Assembly (NCBI GenBank): GCA_026392135.1
Contig: JAPLCR010000136.1
Coordinates: forward strand, 1,054-11,239
DNA from: Armatimonadota bacterium
GTDB lineage: Bacteria > Armatimonadota > Chthonomonadetes > Chthonomonadales > Chthonomonadaceae
Direction: 5' to 3'
Length of the DNA: 10,186 nt
Shown here: positions 6,701 to 10,186 of the stretch, one piece after another
Numbering within the stretch: the stretch's first letter is position 1
How the letters are laid out: every line of letters starts with the position of its first letter
Notes under the pieces: model-generated
The model's database searches: none
What the model was told of the DNA's origin: nothing
The model's input: only the letters and a program-made list of their open reading frames with translations
Position numbers and translations under genes: made by a program

Positions 6701-9551
6701 CAAGCTTAGTGAGGAGTCGCTTATCGAAAACCCTGTGATGAATATCCTCACGATTACCTTCGTTATCCGTACCCCACACGCCTTGCAGTTCGTGACGCGA
6801 TGCGTTATACAGAAATACAGCCGCTCTGTCAAACCCGGCGGCTTCAACCGCTGCATCGCGCACCATTCCCAAAATATCCTCAAGGTTCGTGTTCAGGGCA
6901 ATATTCGCCGCTATCCGCTCCAGATGAACGCTCCGCCTTTGCACTACCAACTGCTCCTCTTTCAGACGAATATTGCGTATCATGGCGGCGGCTTGAAGCG
7001 CAAAAGGCAGTAGTAGCCGAATGTTCTCCTCATCTATAGGTGCTTCGGAAATCAGATTATCTCCTGTTAAGGCACCTACAACTTCACCATCTGCCCGCAG
7101 AGCAATCGCGACGTGATTTCGCACGCCGTACATGGAGTTGTTTGGCGACAGACCCATTTCAGCCGTATAGTTTTGCGTCAAAATATAGTCTTTAGAGGAG
7201 AAGAGGACTGCCCCAAGCCTTGCCGCCTTTGCCTGTTCAAAAGTAAGCAAGGAGGCGGACATATCGTACAGGTCACCCTCTCGTGTTGTCCCCCAAACCC
7301 CCTCTACTCTCTGCTCTTTAGGGTTCACTAGAAAGATACCCACTCTATCCAGCTCGCCCTGCTGCATGGCGACCTCACGAATAAAGAGTAGTAGGTCCGA
7401 AATTCCTGCACTCGAATTGATTTTCTCCGCCATCTCCTCAAAACGTTGCTGTACAGCCTCATTACGCCGCTTGTCTTCTGCCAATAGAGCGTTGTAGACA
7501 GCAAGTGCTGTCTGCTCGGCAAACGGTAAGATGGCTTCCACATCGCTATCAGAGATAGGCGCATCACCAAACAGGTTGTCCATATCCAGACAACCGACTA
7601 TCTGCCCGTGCGCTTTCAAAAGTACGAGTGCGTGGTAGCGCACGCCATACATCACATTCCCCTGTTCAATCTCCACAGCCGTAGTGTAGTCGTCGTAGAT
7701 ATAGTAGTCGTGCGTTTCCCAGTAATCGGCGGGGATCAAGCGCCATCCAAGTGAGAGTGAGAATTTCACAAAAGAGATATCTTTACGCGTGCTATCCTTA
7801 TCTGTACCCCATACGCCCCGTACTTTGGGGTACTTGTTGTTCACAACAAATACCCCCACGCGGTCAAATTCTCCGTAGGATTTGATTGCTTCATAAGCGA
7901 TCGCCATTATCTCGGTAAGAGGCATTCCCTGTATTGTAGCCGTTACCATGTCGGAGAGCCACCGGTTGCGCTCTACATCCCGCTTTCGTTGCCACCGCTT
8001 ACGGTTCTCTTGTATTACTACCCTTGCCTGATTGGCGTATGGCAATAGAAGCTCCACCTGCCCCAACGTAAGGGGGTTTCCGGTGATGAAATTGTCTACA
8101 ACAATTAAACCGACAATCGCATTCCCTTCGTAAAGGGGAATGCTTGCCTGTTCATTCACCCCATACATCGCCCCTCCGGGGTCAGACAAAAACTCACTCG
8201 AATAGTCGGGCCAGTAGTAGTATGCAAGACCTGTTTTGGGAATGGTGGCGTATACAAAGTCAACATCCTCCAAGTCACCTTTTAGGAACGCATGAGGCAC
8301 TCCCTCACGTGAGGTTCCCCAGCCGCAGGGCATCCACTCTGGTACGGGCTGAAACACCCATATCCCTACCCTGTCTATTTTTTCAAGGCTTCTGATACCG
8401 TCATAAATGAGGCGCAAAAGGTCGTTGATAGGCAGATTATCGTCCAGCCCTGTAGAGACAGCACTAAACAGTGACTGCTTTGCCTGCTGTTTGATGTATT
8501 GGGCACGTAGCCGCGCTTGGTGAATGGCGATAGCGGCTTGTTGGGCGAAAGTCTGCAAGATGGTAATATCTTGTTCGGTGATAGGCTTTTGAGAGTGTTT
8601 GTTGTCTACCGCAATATAGCCAACAAACTCGCCTTCTACCCTCAACGCCACGACGCAGTGTTCCCCTATCCCCTCCATATTCAGGTCTGCCACCATGCTA
8701 AATTCTGCGGAAGCCGTCGGAGCGTACTTCTCTTCATAGTTTGCGGTATAGACATAGTCTGCTTCCCCCTTGAAAAGGAGTAGCCCTCCTTTGGGGTGCA
8801 GATGCGTCAATGGGATGATAGCAGATCTTTCGCGGTCACCCTCTCCCTGTTTATCGCTATCAGCACACTTCTCCATACAGTGGGTGACTGTGTTCCATAC
8901 CCAACAGTTCGCTCTGTCAAAAACATCTACTTCGACCAACGCATCTGTCACCATCTGCTCGATATTAGAGGAGGCTCGGTTTGAACTGAGTAGGGAGGAG
9001 ATTTGAGAAAGGCGAGCTTGTCGTAGTGAGAGTCGGCTTTGCGCCTCTAGCAGTTGTGCGTTCTTGACTGCAACGGATACCTGTTTTGCAAACTCTGCTA
9101 ACAGCTCCATTGCAGGCTCCCTGATGGGGCGATTCGTAATAAAGTTATCTACAAAAATCAGCCCTAGAACGTCGTCGCCTACCTCTAAGGCGGTTAAACC
9201 GTGTGTGTATGGCAGGGTAGCGGTGGAGGGTACCTCTTCTTCCGGTGCGGCTTCCCATGTACAGTAGTTTGTTCCTGCTTGGCGCAGATAAGCCATCATG
9301 CTTTCATACGATTCAGGGGAGTAGTGCGCCCCATGTTCATCGACCTCTTGCCCCTGTATACTGGTTCCCCATGCACTATGGCACCTGTCCCCTTGCACGT
9401 AGTAGATTCCAGCACGGTCAAACAGCCCTGTGCGAACGATTGCAGCACGGACTTTCTGCAGAGTCTCGTCGAAGGTAGTCGCTTGCGCTATCTCCGCGTA
9501 GGTTAAGGTAAGATTACGCCTACTCTCCACCCAAAGGCAGTAACCGTGCAA
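3750..9551 (-). CDS. Hybrid sensor histidine kinase, C-terminal piece: nine GAF domains, HisKA, HATPase, receiver
   Basis: This 1933-residue frame is the main part of a giant cytoplasmic sensor kinase with no membrane segment visible. Nine GAF domains fill about 15-1555, joined by helical linkers such as Q-V-A-V-A-I-Q-N-A-R-L-L. The dimerisation helix follows (about 1570-1640, G-G-V-A-H-N-V-N-N, phospho-acceptor His1583). The ATPase domain (about 1685-1793) has an N box at N-L-I-R-N-A-I-D-A (1698-1706), a G1 box at D-N-G-V-G (1730-1734), L-F-E-P-F-F-S (1743-1749) and G-L-G-T-G-L-G-L (1754-1761). The receiver (about 1812-1930) keeps the acidic pair near 1819-1821, phospho-acceptor Asp1865, Ser1893 and Lys1914. 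Autophosphorylation with relay to the attached receiver is expected, and no output domain is seen. The TTG at 9551 is the first possible start but lies inside sequence that codes GAF-1 in another frame. The true start is probably beyond the right edge, before a frame break near 9520-9551. GAF domains bind cyclic nucleotides, tetrapyrroles or other small molecules, and no ligand can be assigned here. Confidence 0.93.
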   Translation of the reverse strand: MHGYCLWVESRRNLTLTYAEIAQATTFDETLQKVRAAIVRTGLFDRAGIYYVQGDRCHSAWGTSIQGQEVDEHGAHYSPESYESMMAYLRQAGTNYCTWEAAPEEEVPSTATLPYTHGLTALEVGDDVLGLIFVDNFITNRPIREPAMELLAEFAKQVSVAVKNAQLLEAQSRLSLRQARLSQISSLLSSNRASSNIEQMVTDALVEVDVFDRANCWVWNTVTHCMEKCADSDKQGEGDRERSAIIPLTHLHPKGGLLLFKGEADYVYTANYEEKYAPTASAEFSMVADLNMEGIGEHCVVALRVEGEFVGYIAVDNKHSQKPITEQDITILQTFAQQAAIAIHQARLRAQYIKQQAKQSLFSAVSTGLDDNLPINDLLRLIYDGIRSLEKIDRVGIWVFQPVPEWMPCGWGTSREGVPHAFLKGDLEDVDFVYATIPKTGLAYYYWPDYSSEFLSDPGGAMYGVNEQASIPLYEGNAIVGLIVVDNFITGNPLTLGQVELLLPYANQARVVIQENRKRWQRKRDVERNRWLSDMVTATIQGMPLTEIMAIAYEAIKSYGEFDRVGVFVVNNKYPKVRGVWGTDKDSTRKDISFVKFSLSLGWRLIPADYWETHDYYIYDDYTTAVEIEQGNVMYGVRYHALVLLKAHGQIVGCLDMDNLFGDAPISDSDVEAILPFAEQTALAVYNALLAEDKRRNEAVQQRFEEMAEKINSSAGISDLLLFIREVAMQQGELDRVGIFLVNPKEQRVEGVWGTTREGDLYDMSASLLTFEQAKAARLGAVLFSSKDYILTQNYTAEMGLSPNNSMYGVRNHVAIALRADGEVVGALTGDNLISEAPIDEENIRLLLPFALQAAAMIRNIRLKEEQLVVQRRSVHLERIAANIALNTNLEDILGMVRDAAVEAAGFDRAAVFLYNASRHELQGVWGTDNEGNREDIHHRVFDKRLLTKLGYESVLHNGAEYTLIEDYAEAYSPLVDTPMVGVKQHLRIALRIEGRVVGVLNADNLMSGNPITYNEIKPLIPFANEAAIAIRNAQLLVEREKDLQLQKHLATLATAINATHDLKDILRMFRNALVEVAGFERAAVWLYDGHLQLWQGVWGTQLDGTLDDISTFSITHDEFAEMGLATVAQGLQSYVIAPLLPNLLEETTPPDDEVFIHAGIALRLGETPVGIVTLDNRRSGSPISEESVQRILPFADQVAVAIQNARLLDDQWHYIARQRRLGILVASVSANHSLKETLRLAREAVVEGGEFDRAALFIADTSNDTFYGVWGTDNEGNEIAISEDTFSISNHIPMVESTTYTGMGKYFLVQNYGAVYAVTPDDTMFGVKAHGGVPIEIENELVGCIFVDNAISQRPITDEDMLGLLPFAHQVATAIRNVSLLEERDRYLERQRRLAVLASAINANVDLQEILRIARDAVVSGAGFDRAGIYMVDPITNIAREAWGTDNGGKEYYASEHSFIYTEQIAGSYAKYESEHGHYYLEPDWQGMNALSPGDEMYGVHWHGLVPITLDGKTVALIFVDNLLTDRVITHEDMLGLLPLASQIAVAIRNAELFENLKRAHAALVRSERLSAVGELAGGVAHNVNNILAAVMGYSELIQMSPNLPASVMHYAQVIENAAKDGADIVRRVQQFARKDRESKSEVFDLTDIVQGAVELTRPLWQNVAHWSVKPTLVSTSLEPNVSILGVASEMREVVVNLIRNAIDALPQGGTITLLCQKREGRAVLMITDNGVGMSEEVRMRLFEPFFSTKQIGLGTGLGLSLTWGTVQRHQGTIEVQSEPNKGAEFTLSFPLIENREILEVATEVVAMLPRIRVVLVEDEAMVSSSMEALLEQRGAEVIAFPNAHRALSYLVESADRVEVVISDQGMPGMTGLELLAEVKMRFPSIRRVLISGWGEQIADTLDVSNAERVVSKPVKGNDIVHVLLELLGKRN

Positions 9552-9963
9552 CCTCCTCCAACACTAACCCTCGTTGTGTTGGGTAGTTATCTGCAAACAT
9601 GATGCCCACAAGCTCGCCCTGCACACGCAGAGTCATAAACGCGAAATCCAGCGGCTTCTCCGTAGTTACAACAGAGGAGTCTTGCATTACCCACTCCGTT
9701 AGGGCAAGCGTCCCAAACCATTCACCACTCTGGATTTTTGCATATACTTCTGGAATAAATTCTGGAAGCCGCATTCGCCTACCGCGTTCATCTGCAATCG
9801 AGCCATCCAGATTAGTACCCCATGCCCCTATGAGTTGTCCGCCTTGTGCAAGCCACACGCCCACACGGTCAAAGCCACTTACCTCTTTGAGGGCGTTCCG
9901 TACCATAAGCAGAATGTCGTCCAGTTTCGTGGAGGCGTTAATAGCTTGTGCTATCTGATAGAG
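4887..9963 (-). repeat. Tandem array of ten GAF domains with a period of about 172 residues (517 nt)
   Basis: Successive units start with a helix and [F/L/I]-[D/E]-R and carry W-G-T about 16-19 residues later (nine of ten). Most then carry Y-x4-[DN]-[YW], and many have M-[YF]-G-V. Every unit has Asp-Asn on a late strand, then a helix around L-L-P-F-A-x-Q-x-A. In the longer kinase frame the Asp-Arg positions are 45, 212, 393, 563, 735, 908, 1081 (Glu), 1253 and 1426. The Asp-Asn positions are 135, 316, 486, 658, 831, 1004, 1176, 1349 and 1522. From GAF-5 on, units recur every 172-173 residues. At the DNA level only short stretches match, such as 4939-4955 with 5458-5474 (16 of 17 bases, 519 nt apart), so the duplications are old. 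Confidence 0.92.
9519..9551 (-). other. Frame break between GAF-1 and GAF-2, about 59 nt missing
   Basis: The upstream frame reads to TAG at 9520-9522 and the downstream frame is open from 9551, offset by +1. Aligned to the other GAF linkers, the upstream piece matches to position 19 after the Asp-Asn pair (R-L-L-P-L) and the downstream piece matches from about position 43 (R-R-N-L). Only 10 nt lie between these points where 69 nt are expected. The missing part is the last GAF helix and the coiled-coil entry. A homopolymer slip alone would not explain the loss. Confidence 0.8.
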
Positions 9964-10186
9964 GTGCTTATACTCTAGTTCGGCTTTTCGGGCAGATGTA
10001 ACGTCATGCCCCACCCAAAAGAGAGCCACCATCTTTCCGTCATGGAAGAGCGGAGTAGCATCCCACTCTAGGAAAATATCATCTCCAATATCGCGGCTGA
10101 AGTGTAGGGCATACGAGAAGCACTTTTCGTCTTGAAAAGCCTTGTCAATAAGAGGCTTAACCTCTGCGATTTCCTCTTCGGTAATA
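9520..10186 (-). pseudogene. N-terminal piece of the same kinase (PAS C-terminal part plus GAF-1), cut by a frame break
   Basis: The frame is open from the right edge (first full codon 10185-10183) to a TAG at 9520-9522, giving 221 residues. Residues 1 to about 70 are the second half of a PAS domain: F-L-E-W-D-A-T-P-L-F-H-D-G-K followed by V-G-H-D-V-T, the usual end of a PAS sensor just before the next helix. GAF-1 follows (about 75-217), with F-D-R (105-107), W-G-T (122-124) and F-A-D-N (197-200). It stops right after R-L-L-P-L, where the other GAF domains continue with a conserved A-x-Q-x-A-x-A-I-x-N-A helix. The sequence then resumes in the other frame as a normal GAF linker. I read this as the 5' part of the large kinase gene, separated by an out-of-frame deletion or an assembly error. 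An ATG at 10032 lies inside the PAS domain and is unlikely to be a start. Confidence 0.85.

Noticed and set aside
6279..7013. A 244-codon open frame on the + strand opposite the GAF array.
   Set aside because: It lies wholly antisense to strongly conserved GAF coding sequence, shows no recognisable domain, and matches the many antisense shadows across this gene.
9519..9551. Programmed +1 frameshift joining the two kinase frames.
   Set aside because: No known slippery site is visible, and shifting would still leave 59 nt of the otherwise invariant linker missing. A deletion or assembly error explains both facts.

Overview
The window is bacterial: genes are densely packed and closely spaced, and one begins at a TTG behind a strong Shine-Dalgarno sequence. 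GC content looks close to one half. The mix of a Roco-type protein, a many-GAF sensor kinase and an OGG1-type glycosylase fits a non-proteobacterial lineage such as Armatimonadota or Chloroflexota. That placement is a weak guess, because no marker gene is present.

Layout. On the + strand (1-2088) lies the 3' end of a Roco (Roc-COR) protein whose frame is open through the left edge. It is followed 26 nt later by a fusion of a MogA/MoaB-like molybdopterin-handling domain with the C-terminal (CTP-binding) domain of LarC, the nickel-pincer cofactor cyclometallase. These face, with only 15 nt between stop codons, a minus-strand run occupying the rest of the window. In transcription order that run is a giant PAS/multi-GAF hybrid histidine kinase that enters from the right edge, a HAD-like protein starting 1 nt after the kinase stop, and an 8-oxoguanine DNA glycosylase starting 10 nt after the HAD stop. 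The minus-strand genes look like one operon with its promoter outside the window. No stretch above 300 nt lacks a gene.

The kinase dominates. Its visible order is PAS (C-terminal part), ten tandem GAF domains, a HisKA-type dimerisation helix, an ATPase domain and a receiver domain. From the second GAF on, the distance from the Asp of a conserved Asp-Asn pair in one GAF to the first strand's Asp-Arg (Glu-Arg once) in the next is exactly 77 residues in all eight intervals. At the junction between the first and second GAF the reading frame breaks, and that same distance is 59 nt short of 231 nt. This points to a 59-nt out-of-frame deletion (or an assembly error) that removed the last helix of GAF-1 and its linker. 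The gene is therefore shown as two pieces.

Other oddities are a HAD protein whose catalytic nucleophile Asp is Val, a glycosylase with a human-like 8-oxoG pocket but altered opposite-base residues, a Cys-rich third GAF domain, and the MogA-LarC fusion. I found no RNA genes, CRISPR arrays, insertion sequences or convincing terminators.
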